Shown here: piece by piece, positions 10,451 to 20,165 of the stretch
How positions within the stretch are numbered: position 1 is the stretch's first letter
Layout: every line of letters starts with the position of its first letter
Origin: Phyllostachys edulis
Lineage: Eukaryota; Streptophyta; Magnoliopsida; Poales; Poaceae
Assembly (NCBI GenBank): GCA_036346405.1
Contig: CM070563.1
Location: 32,374,816 to 32,438,815, forward strand
DNA length: 64,000 bases
Direction: 5' to 3'
Program-made: the position numbers and the translations under genes
The notes under the pieces: model-generated
Seen by the model: the letters and a program-made list of their open reading frames with translations, nothing else
What the model was told of the DNA's origin: nothing
Databases searched by the model: none

Positions 10451-12731
10451 CCCTAACTATCTGCTCTCTGCCATTGTTGACCAAGAAGAGCTCCATTTGT
10501 TGCTTTCCTTCCCAGTGAAGCTTCTTTACTTCTACCCTTGTTCAACTTCAAGAAGGCCTAAATCTCATGCTAATGTGATTTTGGGCATTTCTTGTAGGTT
10601 TGGACTTAGGGTTTTTCTCTCTGTCAACTTGAGCCGTGGAACACCACCTAGGTGGAAACCTCATATTGGTGAGTAGATTCCATTCTTTCCTGTCCAGAAC
10701 GTTTATAGTGATCTTAAAGCTTAAGTTCCATCACTTTCTTTTTGGTCAGCCTAAGAAAAGGACATTGGATCTTTACTATTGACCAAGAACTTGATCTTTT
10801 CTTCTCTAACCCTAGCTGGTAAGTTTAGACCTTGCCTCCTGTTAGCCTAAGCTCTCTAAAGACTTCACTAACTCACATGCATCACTTACTTGCTCATGTG
10901 ATGCTCCAAACTTCTTTAAACTGAAAAGTTGTTTTTATAACTTTTCGGTCTTTCATATCGTTTTCAAAACTTAAGATTTCTCTTACCAGTGTATCATCTT
11001 ATCTAAGTCCTAGGGAAACCCTAGTAGCACCCGTGATCTTTCTTCAAAATCTTAAGTCACCAGTTCCTTTATTGTTGCAATCCCCTCTCTGTTAGTTTTT
11101 GTCGGTTAAAACCGACAAAGATCCTTTCTGTCTGTTTCTTCTTTTAAACTGGGCAATTAAGGTTAGTATTAATGGGCTGTAGTATTAACTACTTCCCAGA
11201 TAGTTATAATTCCACTTAAAGTCTTTGTCTTGTGCGGTTCACCAAGCCAACGAAAGCAGTAATTAGGCTCTTCTGTTTTTGGTGGTTGTCCAAACCGACA
11301 AAACAGGCAGCAAAGAGTCCAAAGTCTTAAATTACCAATAATAACACTAAATGATTAGTTAGGTCACAAGATCGGCTTTAATACACTTAGCTTCAAAGAC
11401 GAGATTTCATTTATATGGGGTTGAGCTAGATAATTAATTTAGTTATAAGTTGTCTGTTCGGCTTCAAAATTTGTAATCGTAGCTTTAAGCTAAACTTAAA
11501 TCTGGATAATAAGTGCTATTAGATGGTAAACATGGGTTATTATCTTTAGTAAGTTAGATATAGCTTAAGCATATTGTTAACCATGCATTACCATCTTGAT
11601 CATACATTCTTTTTCATTATTTTTGTCCTCTGTCAGTTCTTGTGTTTATTGGATTTTTTTTTTCTGATTTTTAGATACTGGTTCTTCTGAGATTGTTGAG
11701 TCTTTTGTTGAGCCTCAAGAACCTGAGCAAGAGGTTGTTTATTACTACCAAGGCAAGCTTCCTCTCTGCACCATGTTGATCCTAATCTTTTGAGCTGTAG
11801 ATTTACAAAACACGGTGATCTTTGTTGCATGCAATGTTCTAAAATTATTTATGATCTGTCCCTAGTTAGTTACAACCTTGAACTTAATGGCTTACCACTA
11901 ATCGATCATACACTCAACCTAAGGTAGTCTGTGATATTATAATATTTAGTTCTAAATTTTGCTTAGCCATGCAGTCCCTAGAGCGGTAGTGTTTGACAAG
12001 CTTATCTTGTCAAACCAGGGAACAACAAATAAATTTTATTTATTTTTGATTCTTGTTCATTTATTTGAATCTGAAATGATCCTTAATCTTGTTTATAAAT
12101 TGATTCAAATCTGGACAAGTGGATGCTAGTGATGGTGCCTTTGTGCACGAGAATTGGGAAATGTGGATGTCTTGTCTGGGTTGATTAAGGACTGAACTCT
12201 GACTACCCAATTCAAGCCCCAACGTACTTCCACACACGGTGTATGGGCACTGTTTGGTTAAGTAAAGGGTTAATACTATTGAGTTGGAAGCAGGAGAGTA
12301 AGGACATGTGTATTGATTTCATATGGCATAGATGCTTAAGTCTTCGGGCCGTGTCGTATGCCATGTGGAGCTTATATCGATATCAGATGTTCTTAGAAGG
12401 GTGAGGACATAGATGTGTTCCATCGCATGTATGCACCTTCAGGGCCCCGACTGCGGTCTAATATGTGCAGTTATGCACCAGTTCGCATTTAATTGATTGG
12501 GTCGGCATTCCCGGCACAACATGTGGGCCCCGGTTGAATATATGCTATCAGTCGTTGTTTAAGTGAGATTAGTCTCACATGGGTTGTCCAACTCAATAGT
12601 ACCAACTTGCTGAAAAATACCAAATCTTAGTCTCCCCGGCCGGCATACCAAAGGCAGTGTGCTATTATTCCGGAGGCTTACGGGCTAACTAAGTCGTGTG
12701 GGTAAAGATGTACACCCCTGCAGGGTTAAAA

Positions 12732-12743
12732 CTATTCGAATAG
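12732..12743. repeat. Conserved 12-bp palindrome CTATTCGAATAG
   Basis: A perfect self-complementary 12-mer embedded in 'ttaaaactattcgaatagcc' followed by 'gtgtccacggttacgg'. The same block, in inverse orientation, occurs at 7131-7142 and 63954-63965, with one mismatch at 5540-5551 (CTAATCGAATAG). It is a conserved part of these gypsy LTRs. Confidence 0.85.
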
Positions 12744-13680
12744 CCGTGTCCACGGTTACGGACAACACTTGAATTGATGTCACCTGTATAGATTTTGCTC
12801 TAAGTTTGGTTTTGGGAATCATTTCGGCATGATGGTGGTCATGCACAAATTTGGTTGTGATCTGTGACTTATCATTGTACTGTTTATGTTTATGCTCTCC
12901 ATTACTCACTGTTTTAGTCCAAATTGGTTTATTAAAAATTGCCTTGTCAAAACTTAGCAACTGTAGGTTAAGATGTATCGCTTTCTGCAAATTGAACCAT
13001 TATAATCCTTCTATTGTTGACCTTATGCATGTAAAATTTCTATTCCTTTGTATAGGGTCTATCAAACACTTTCTTTTATTAGTTTGTGTAAGTCTTGTTG
13101 AGTACCTTCGTACTCAAGGTTTATGACCTCTTGTTGCAGGTGAAGATGGTTATCTTTATGAGATGCCTGTTAGCGCCGACATGGGTGACGCTAACGAGTG
13201 ATGCTAGTTCTAGTCTCCACGCAATAGCCTACGGGATGGGGCCATTGGTGGTTTTATGTTTATTTTGCTTCCGTTGTTTCTCTTTTGGTGATGACCAAAG
13301 TCATCTGTTACTGTAGCAAATTCGGTTACTGTAGCAACCGAACTAAACTTGTAATCTGTTATGTATAATTAAATGAATGTATGACTGGTATGTGTATGAT
13401 GCAATGTTGTTTAAGGATATGTGCGCAATAGTCACTAATCCTGGGAACTATTGCATGACATATATCCGGGAACCTGAATGTTGGAATTGTTACTTGTTAT
13501 CATTATGCTTCTAGTATGATATTTAATAAAGGAATTGCACTGTTCCTTAATTAAGAATTATGCTACCAGTATAATTTTAATTCGGCACATTCCAATATTT
13601 GAGGGTCTCACAAGAAAACCGGGCGAAGGAGGCAAGGAAACCAGAAATGAGCAAAGGTGGCAAAAGAAAGCTTGCCTAGG

Positions 13681-13690
13681 CTATATATAG
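13681..13690 (-). promoter_or_regulatory. TATA box of the minus-oriented long LTR
   Basis: 'ggctatatatagcc' is a palindromic TATA element lying in the minus-oriented LTR. Transcription would run leftwards, into the nested element that begins 64 bp away. The call depends on the LTR orientation read from its ends. Confidence 0.5.
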
Positions 13691-13970
13691 CCAGAGTTGG
13701 TGGAGTACACCTAGAAAAGGGTTCAATGACGTGTTGGCAATCGGGGTAGCTAGGACAGGGCTTGCCCTAAAAGAATTAAAATAAGGTACCTCAGATGTGC
13801 CTGCATTTAATGTGATCCGACACCTATTAAATGTGCACAGAGTTCTGAGGCGGGAGCAATGATAACAATGTTGAGAGAGGCTGGCAAGTGGGGCCAGTCA
13901 AAAGGGTGCCCAACCATTCAAAGAGGTGGCCCCACCGCATGGGCTGTCTCCGCTAGAGACCACTGGGAGT

Positions 13971-14150
13971 TCCTGGACAGGAGATCCAAAACACTCAAGG
14001 GGAGGTCCTGGACGGGAGGTCCAAAACACTCAAGGGAAGGTCCTGGACAGGAGGTCCAAAACACTCAAGGGAAGGTCCTGGACGGGAGGTCCAAAACACT
14101 CAAGGGAGAGGTTCTAGACAGGAGGTCCAAAACACTCAAGGGAGAGGTCT
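13971..14150. repeat. 35-bp tandem repeat, about five copies
   Basis: The phrase 'ccaaaacactcaagg' starts at 13986, 14021, 14056, 14091 and 14127, a period of 35 (once 36). Each unit is 'aggtcctggacgggaggt' followed by this phrase. The long plus-strand open frame here is only the array read in frame. Confidence 0.9.
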
Positions 14151-14744
14151 AGATCACAAAGATCTACGGACAGGAGGTCCAAAAGACACAACACAAGGAG
14201 GTCCTAATCAAAAGGGATACTCTGAACTAGGAGGGTGGTCTTTACAAAAAGACCAGCAGAGATCGAGGAGGTGGTCCTTGCAAAACAGCCAGGAAGAGGT
14301 CCTGGGCGGTCAAGATCTCAAAGAGGAGGACCTTAACGGTCCAGATCAAAAGGCAACGGGGAGGTCCGCGGAGACAAGGACACGCGGGGAAAGGCTGAGG
14401 CCGTTAGATCAAGATCGGATGGCGCAAAACAAGGGGGCCGTTCGGACCGAGCGAACGGGTCAACGAGACCAGGCCATCTGATCTAGATCGAACGACAAGG
14501 AGGGAAAAGGGGACGTTCGGACCAAGCGAACGTGCCCTCAGGATCAGGCCATCCAAATAGCATCGAACGGTCCTTAGATGATGAAAGCAAAGCCTTAAGC
14601 GCTATGACCGCAGGAGCCAACGGTGGGTCCAAGCGCTAAGGAGGTCTTGGACCTAAGGGGGTCGGGACCTTTAGATCCAATCAAAGGAAGAACCTGGACG
14701 GCTAAGATCTCCAAAAGGGAGACCCTATCGGACACATCTATACA

Positions 14745-15275
14745 AGAGGGAGGTCTGAGCGGTTAAGATCTCCAGAGAGGAGGTCCTAATAGCCAGATCT
14801 CAACAAGGGGAGGTCTGAGCGGTTAAGATCTCCAGAGAGGAGGTCCTAATGTCCAGATCTCAACAAGGGGAGGTCTGAGCGGTTAAGATCTCAACAAGGG
14901 GAGGTCTGAGCAGTTAAGATCTCCAGAGAGGAGGTCCTAACGGCCAGATCTCAACAAGGGGAGGTCTAAGCGGTTAAGATCTCCAGAGAGGAGGTCCTAA
15001 TGGCCAGATCTCTACAAGGGGAGGTCTGAGCGGTTAAGATCTCAACAAGGGGAGGTCTGAGCGGTTAAGATCTCCAGAGAGGAGGTCCTAACGGCCAGAT
15101 CTCAACAAGGGGAGGTCTGAGCGGTTAAGATCTCCAGAGAGGAGGTCCTAATGGCCAGATCTCAACAAGGGGAGTTCTGAGCGGTTAAGATCTCCAGAGA
15201 GGAGGTCCTAATGGCCAGATCTCAACAAGGGGAGGTCTGAGCAGTTAAGATCTCAACAAGGGGAGGTCTAAGAGA
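14745..15275. repeat. 60-bp tandem repeat with shortened units, about nine units
   Basis: The unit is 'gaggtctgagcggttaagat' + 'ctccagagaggaggtcctaa' + 'tggccagatctcaacaaggg'. It repeats every 60 bases, with three shorter units that skip the middle third. Units are near identical, which points to recent homogenisation. The array lies inside the minus-oriented LTR. It is not a CRISPR array because there are no unique spacers. Confidence 0.9.
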
Positions 15276-15945
15276 TTGAGCACAGAATCGCCAGCAGCGG
15301 TAGGTCCACAAGTGCACCAAAGAAGTCATCAAGGGGTCAAGGGAGGTCCTTGGGACTCCGGGGAGGTTTAAAGAGACAAGGAAGGTCCAAAAGGACTCAA
15401 AGGAGGTCTCAGCGAAAACGGTAGTACCGGCACCCTGCAGAGGTACGATCGGTTGCCGGAAGTACCGGAAATGAATAACGGTAAAGACCAAAATAGGATG
15501 CCGCACCCAAACTGAACCATCCAGGAGGGAGGTCCAGAGAAAAGGAAACAAAGCCAAGCTTGGCTTTGTGAGATTAAAGGGGCTTTGAAACACAAACCCG
15601 AGCTGGATCCTTAGTAGGAAATCCAAGGCAAGGGGAGGTCCTAACAGAGGGGGAGGTCTAAACCTCAAAGAGATTCAAACCAACAAAGGAGGTTAGAAGA
15701 GAAAAGGTAAACCAGAAGGCACATTGAGAGGCTTCGAAGGAAAACAGCCCAAGGGGCACGAAGAAACAACAGGGAGCCACAACCAGCAGAGAGCACCAAC
15801 AAGAAGCTTAGTTAAGGTTTGATTAGTTCAAGTTAAACTCTCAAATATTCAAAATACCAGGTTAAGCTTTGAATTCTCAACAAAACCAAATGGTTATTTT
15901 TATTTTGAAAACTTGGCAAGAACCTAGGAGAAACGGGACGTTACA

Positions 15946-16192
15946 AACCTTCACCCCTTAAGGGAATCTCGACCCCGAGATTCAGGCTCAGCTATAGAAT
16001 AGATGGGGGGAACTCCTTCTAGAGGTCCTCTTCATGCTCCCATGTTGCTTCGGCTTCAGAATGGTTGCTCCATTGCACTTTGCACAGCTTGATGGTCTTG
16101 TTCCTTGTAACTCTTTCTAACACGTCCAAGATCTTGATGGGTTGCTCTTTGTATGAAAGGTCTTCTTGGAGGTCCAACGCTTCTAGCCATTA
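15946..16192 (-). pseudogene. Tekay chromodomain and polypurine tract, 3' end of a minus-strand element
   Basis: Read on the minus strand from 16192: EALDLQEDLSYKEQPIKILD, then VTRNKTIKLCKVQWSNHSEA and EATWEHEEDL, a chromodomain like the one at 8600-8700. An in-frame TAG follows at 16019-16021, within the C-terminal tail. Between it and the LTR at 15945 lie 'cgagattccc' and a purine-rich tract. Everything upstream of the chromodomain is missing. At about 16190 the sequence jumps to an inverted piece of LTR repeat. Confidence 0.8.
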
Positions 16193-16225
16193 GGACCTCC
16201 TCTTTGGAGATCTTAACCGCTTAGA
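16188..16225. repeat. Inverted copy of the LTR 60-bp repeat unit at a rearrangement joint
   Basis: 'gccattaggacctcctcttt' followed by 'ggagatcttaaccgcttaga' is the reverse complement of the array unit at 14745-15275. It lies between the chromodomain remnant and the Tat gag start, about 0.9 kb from the array. It marks an inversion or a template switch at the edge of the insertion cluster. Confidence 0.75.
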
Positions 16226-16303
16226 CTAGGCCCTCAGGGTGCTAGGGGCCGCGGCTGCTTTGGCTATTGAGACTTTGGACTTGGCCCTTTTTTGAGGGGC
16301 CAT
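16226..16303 (-). pseudogene. Tat-type gag start (25 codons), probably the missing N-terminus of the gag at 3786-4771
   Basis: On the minus strand, 47 bp after the LTR end, an ATG at 16303-16301 opens a lysine/alanine-rich frame starting MAPQKRAKSKVSIAKAAAAP. It ends at a TAG (16226-16228) where the sequence changes to Tekay LTR material. Position, strand and composition fit a Tat gag start. The gag at 3786-4771 has the same strand and lacks this end. Linking the two is inference; no target duplication was found around the intervening cluster. Confidence 0.6.
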
Positions 16304-16350
16304 GCTGGTGCTTCGGGGCTTTCCTGCCGGTCCCTATGGACAGCGCCAAC
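16304..16350 (-). other. Primer-binding site and leader of the Tat element
   Basis: Directly after the LTR end, the minus strand reads GTTGGCGCTGTCCATAGGGA, the TTGGCGCC-type primer site usual in Tat elements. It is followed by a short leader to the gag ATG. Confidence 0.7.
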
Positions 16351-16997
16351 TGTCATAGTAGAAAAGACTAGATAGTAGAAGAAAGGGGACCCCTGGTATC
16401 TGAGTGACCGGAGGATCCTCGGAGAAGGGACTGGTGCCAGGAGAAGTGTATATGTACTAAATGCGTCAAAAAAGCTTGCATTTCTTACATGGGGGAGAGA
16501 GCTATTTATAGCCAGCTGACAGGGTACATGAGATTATTGTTCTACCCCTAGGAAGATACTGCCTGCATAAGGATTGTGGGGTCTTTTCCTACCCCTATGC
16601 ATAGCTTCCGATCCACGGTGGGCTTCCTTGGACCTAGCTCACCCAGTCGGCGTGCTTGGTCCATTTGTCTTCTCCCTTCGCTCCCGACAGGGTGACATCG
16701 GGGCTGAGGGGGGCCTCGAACGTCCTTGGTGTCCACGAGGTAGCCTTTCGGGGTGCTGATGGACACCCCCTGCAGTCTTTAGACCCCCTTCGGGGACTTC
16801 GGGCCCCATTCGGGGCCCCTCTTGCGGCCTTCGAGCGGCCCTCCAGGGTACCTCCCGTACCCTTCGGGCGACCCTTCGGGGTTCCTCCTGTGGCCTCTGG
16901 GCGACCCTTCGGGGTCCCTCCTATGGCTTTCGGGCCCCCTTGGGGGCTTCTATCCTGTTCATTGGGTTGCGGGGGCCGATGGGCTGCCCCTACGACA
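16351..16997 (-). mobile_element. 5' LTR of the minus-strand Tat element (647 bp)
   Basis: Plus-strand ends are TGTCATA (16351) and TACGACA (16997), a matched inverted pair with TG...CA termini. The inner end is followed by a primer site and gag start. A repeated 'ccttcggg/gacccttcggggt' stretch (16780-16950) gives the local tandem character and the spurious long open frames. The element appears to have landed in the front of the plus-strand Tekay element whose gag resumes at about 17037. Confidence 0.7.
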
Positions 16998-17036
16998 CCT
17001 GTTAACCTTGGTCTGCTCAGATGAAAAACCCTAGAA

Positions 17037-18393
17037 GAGGTCATGGAGCAGCCTATGGAGGAGCTCACGAAGGAGGCCATGTAACGGGCTGAGGCCGTTG
17101 TCCTCGAAGAGGTCATGGTCAACCACTTCCTTAAGAGCCAATTTTGCCACAAGCACCTCAAGTACTGCAAGAACCTCAAGTTCAATAGGAGTAGCTCTTC
17201 GAAGAAGAACCCGTACTGCCACCACCTCCTAGTCAGCCTCAGATGAACATAGAGTAGATGATGGCTATGCAACTACAACTACTTCAGGCGCTTGCTTAGA
17301 ATCAAGTTAATTAGCCTACACCAACTGCTTCTCCAGTCTTTCTGCCTCCATCCAGACTTGGAGAGTTCATGAGAACCAGGCCGCCAACCTTCACCAGTTC
17401 AATTGATCCACTAGAAGCTGGTGATTGGCTTACGGATGTCGAGAAAAAACTTATCTTGGCTTAGTGCAATGATCAATAGAAAGTTCTCTATGCTACTCAT
17501 CAACTCAAAGGCACTGCAGGAACTTAGTGGGAAAATTGTTGTGCAGCCCATCAGAATGTCCAGGCTATATCTTGGCAAGAGTTTTATGTTGCTTTCTGCA
17601 CGGCACACATTCCTATGGGAATGATGGAGATGAAAAGGCGAGAGTTCCACAAGCTGTAGCAAAGTAACCTCAGCGTGTCAGAGTATCTTAACCAATTCAC
17701 TTAGCAGTCAAGGTATGCATCGGAAGATATTTCAACTGAAGGAGCTAAGATCTTGCGCTTCATGGAAGGACTTAACCCCAACCACAAAGTGCATCTGGTG
17801 TCAAATGACTACCTCAATTTTCAATAGATGGTCAACAAGGCTCTTGTTGTGCAAGAGGATGCTCAGCGTCAACTATTTGAGTCCCGAAAGAGAAAAATGG
17901 CTTTTCAAGCGCAGCATGGAGCAAGCAGTTCTAGGCCCCGAATGAACCAGCCATACTACAATCTACCGCCAGTCGACGATACACCCAGGACTCCAATATC
18001 AGGACCCCATTCAGTCATGCAGGGATTTGACAATAATACTGGTGTTCAACCGCGGTAGAACAGAACGTCCGCGGCAGGAATCCAGTGCTTTCATTGCCAT
18101 GAGATGGGGAATTTTGCCAGCAATTGCCCTAAAAAAATGCCGCATCGTGACTCCAGTTTCTTTTAATTTGGGAGCCACACCAGCCAAGACCCCTACATCA
18201 GGATCAGGACGAGGAGCGCCTCAGACTCTAAGTCAAGCCACCTAGAATTCAGCGTCATTTGCAAGGGGACGACTGAATCATGTCAAGGAAAGCAAGCTCT
18301 ATCAATTCAGCATGTCACACTAGGTGAGTTCTAGTCAGTTCAGCTTTCGTTCCAATTTTGTCTCACTTAGAAGAGAAAAGTTGTTTGGTTCAG
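17037..18393 (+). pseudogene. Tekay-type gag with ten in-frame amber codons
   Basis: The plus strand encodes a complete-looking chromovirus gag. It has a proline/glutamine-rich head, RLGEFMRTRPPTFTSSIDPL, EAGDWLTDVEKKL, the capsid segment SVSEYLNQFT, GAKILRFMEGLNPNHK, and a zinc knuckle CFHCHEMGNFASNC (CX2CX4HX4C, about 18085-18127). From about 17226 to 18163 one frame is interrupted by TAG at 17255, 17297, 17312, 17462, 17477, 17525, 17657, 17702, 17825 and 18056, with no TGA or TAA until 18164. Most sit where a glutamine is expected, so CAG to TAG is the simple reading. A frame change near 18160 is followed by another TAG at 18243. The frame is then split at 18393 by a solo LTR. Its 5' LTR is not in the window. 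Confidence 0.88.
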
Positions 18394-18415
18394 TGTGAGG
18401 GCCCGACCTGGGGAG

Positions 18416-18545
18416 GTCTTACAAGATCACCCGGAGGTCCTCCAGGACCACCCGAGAGATCCCCAAGACCACCCGGAGGTCCCTCAGGACCACCCGAAGG
18501 TCCTCTAGGACCACCCAGGAGGTCCCTAGGACCACCCGGATGTCC
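18416..18545. repeat. 22-bp tandem repeat, about six units
   Basis: 'gaccacccggaggtccctca' type units repeat about every 22 bases at the end of the solo LTR. Related but less ordered words occur at 6130-6290 in the sister LTR. Confidence 0.75.
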
Positions 18546-18859
18546 CGACCTCTGTGCACTGAGCTAGTCCCAAGATCAGCAAGCGAGCTCGCACGGGCTC
18601 AACATTGGTGTCATCACAACCACACACAATAAACTAAAGATGGGAGTAGGTGATGGAGGGAAAGGAGCGGGTAAAAGAGGTGACAAAAGAGGAAAAGACA
18701 AGGTATGGTGGAGGTGACCGCATTTAATGCGACACGACTGCATTTAATGCGTGAAGACTCCCACAGTACTGAGACACGACGAGAGGAAGAAGAAGGTGAG
18801 CAGAGGACCTGAGAAGGTGGTCCCACTGGAAAGGTGGTCGTGACCAAGGGGAGGTCGTG

Positions 18860-19225
18860 ACCGCAAAGGTGGCCTTTGCAAAAAGATCAAGGGGAGGTTG
18901 TGACCGCAAAGGTGGCCTTTGCAAAAAGACCAAGGGGGAGGTCGTGACCGCAAGGAGAGGTCGTGACCTAGGGGGAGGTCCTGACCACAAGGGGTGGTCT
19001 TGACCCGGAGGGTGGTCTTTGCAAAAAGATCAAGAGAGTGGTCTTTGCAAAAAGACCAAAGGGGAGGTCGCGACCAAAGGAGAGATCGTGACCCAAAGGA
19101 GAGGTCTGGACCTCAAGGGAGGTTGTGACCCAACAGGGTGGTCGTTGCAAAAAGACCAGCAAAAAGATCGAGAAGGTGGTCTTTGCAAAAAGACCAAGGA
19201 GGTGGTCTTTGCAAAAAGACCACAA
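18860..19225. repeat. Recurring hairpin GGTCTTTGCAAAAAGACC
   Basis: The word GGTGGTCTTTGCAAAAAGAC or close variants occurs at about 18860, 18905, 19011, 19039, 19137, 19175 and 19203, and in the sister LTR at 14235 (loop ACAA). GGTCTTT pairs with AAAGACC around a short loop. The copies are dispersed at irregular spacing among 'gaggtcgtgacc' words. Confidence 0.8.
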
Positions 19226-20080
19226 GGAGGGGGAGGTCCAAGACAGTCCGAAGGGCGCGCGCCCGAACTCAACTTGATCTGACCGTCTAACCTTAATCAA
19301 GCGGCCCAAACCAGAGGTGAAGTTCGGACTGCTTGGACATTTTATCGAACCATCCAAGCACGATCGGACGGCTCGGACTGAGCACGCTCGCGCGAAGAGA
19401 GAGAAAAGGATTGACAGGCGGAGAGGTCCAAACAAAAAGGGAAGTCTGGACTGAGGGGGAGGTCCTGAGGAGGAGGTCCTGAGGAAGAGGTCCTGAGGAC
19501 GAGGAGGTCCTAAGGAAGAGGTCCCGAGGACGAGAAGGTCCTGATGGTCAAGATGAACTCAAAGGAGATCTTGACGGTCAAGATGAACCCAAAGGAGATC
19601 CTGAGAGCGAGAAGAAAAGAGGGTTGAATGAGAGGAAGGACCAGAAAGGAGAGAATCAACTCGAACTTTGAAATTCAAAAATCAAGGATGTTTGAAACAT
19701 AAACCCGAGCTTGGAGCACCTCGGGGTGGTCGTGACCCAAGGGGAGGTCAAAACCGAAGGAAGGTTCAAACAGAGAAGGAGGTCTAGACCGAAAGGAGGT
19801 CCAAACCAAAGGAAGGTCTGGACTAAAGGAAATTCCAAACAAAAGAAACAAGGGGAGGTCCAACCGAGGAGGTCTGAACGAACAGAGAGAAGGAAAAACA
19901 ACGCTAGAGCTCAAATAACTCCAAATAAACCCAACTTTCGGATTAGTTGAAGTTCGATTAATTCACATGAAACCTCCAAATTTCCAAAATCTTCTAGTTA
20001 AGCTTGAGCAAATCAACAAAACCGAATGGTTATTTTTATTTTGAAAACTCTTAAGAACTCTAGAAAATTGGGATGTCACA

Positions 20081-20165
20081 TTTAGTGAGCAAATTTCGTG
20101 TACCCGATCTTTTTCCCTGTTCATCCGAATCTCAGGTCGAGATTCCTTCTGGGGGGGGGTAGGTT
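20081..20165 (+). other. 3' end of the plus-strand Tekay element with polypurine tract
   Basis: The sequence after the solo LTR reads on from the gag side of 18393, has 'ctcaggtcgagattccttct' and a run of nine G at 20151-20159, then the LTR start at 20166. The G run is the polypurine tract that primes second-strand synthesis. Protease, RT and integrase are missing between gag and this point. Confidence 0.75.

Larger units (their letters stand above)
8956..13612 (+). mobile_element. 3' LTR of the Tekay element (4657 bp)
   Basis: Begins TGTAACAGACC just after a purine-rich tract and ends GGTCTCACA followed by the AGAAA duplication. It holds a TATA box at 10443-10450 ('caacactatataaaccctaa'), two long non-coding halves with no domain-bearing open frame, and the conserved CTATTCGAATAG palindrome at 12732-12743. 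A 'gagtaccttcgtactc' repeat lies near 13100. LTRs above 3 kb are known for Tekay/Del elements of grasses. Confidence 0.8.
8250..13617 (+). mobile_element. Tekay-type chromovirus deletion derivative with AGAAA target duplication
   Basis: AGAAA at 8250-8254 and again at 13613-13617 flank an element that starts TGTAATAGCC (8255) and ends GGTCTCACA (13612). It holds only the first ~75 bp of a 5' LTR, the integrase C-terminus plus chromodomain, and a complete 3' LTR from 8956. The aligned first ~72 bp of the two LTRs differ at roughly ten places by eye, so the insertion is old. It lies inside the minus-oriented LTR at 6046-15945, 64 bp from that LTR's TATA box. Lineage call is inference from the chromodomain and LTR form. 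Confidence 0.85.
6046..15945 (-). mobile_element. Long Tekay-like LTR, minus orientation, interrupted by a nested element (8255-13612)
   Basis: The right end is clear. On the minus strand it starts TGTAACGTCCC at 15945, preceded by a purine-rich tract and 'cgagattccc' as at other Tekay polypurine tracts, so it is the 3' LTR of a minus-strand element. The left end is uncertain (6030-6060). With the nested 5.36-kb insertion removed it is about 4.5 kb, close to the 4657-bp LTR at 8956-13612. It contains 'cgagctagtcccaagacaac' (6297), a CTATTCGAATAG palindrome (7131-7142), a TATA box (13681) and two tandem arrays (13971-14150 and 14745-15275). Confidence 0.65.
18394..20080 (-). mobile_element. 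Tekay-like solo LTR, minus orientation, TTCAG/TTTAG target duplication
   Basis: Plus-strand ends are TGTGAGGGCCC (18394) and GATGTCACA (20080), with TG...CA termini. The flanks are TTCAG (18389-18393) and TTTAG (20081-20085), which match except for one C/T transition. Joining the flanks restores continuity of the plus-strand Tekay 3' region. The first ~200 bp match the LTRs at 4772 and 6290 ('gagctagtcccaagatcagc'). At 1687 bp it is much shorter than the 4.5-kb relatives, so it probably carries a large internal deletion. Confidence 0.8.

Noticed and set aside
13859..14152. Long plus-strand frame with repeated peptide RSKTLKG
   Set aside because: It is the 35-bp tandem array read in frame (period near a multiple of three after drift), not a gene.
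14745..15275. A regular 60-bp array that could suggest a CRISPR-like or regulatory array
   Set aside because: Units are contiguous with no unique spacers, and the locus is inside a plant LTR. It is an ordinary minisatellite.
17226..18245. In-frame TAGs as evidence of a recoded amber codon
   Set aside because: The element is otherwise broken (frameshift, missing pol, solo LTR in the middle), and deamination of CAG explains most sites. No suppressor tRNA is visible in the window.
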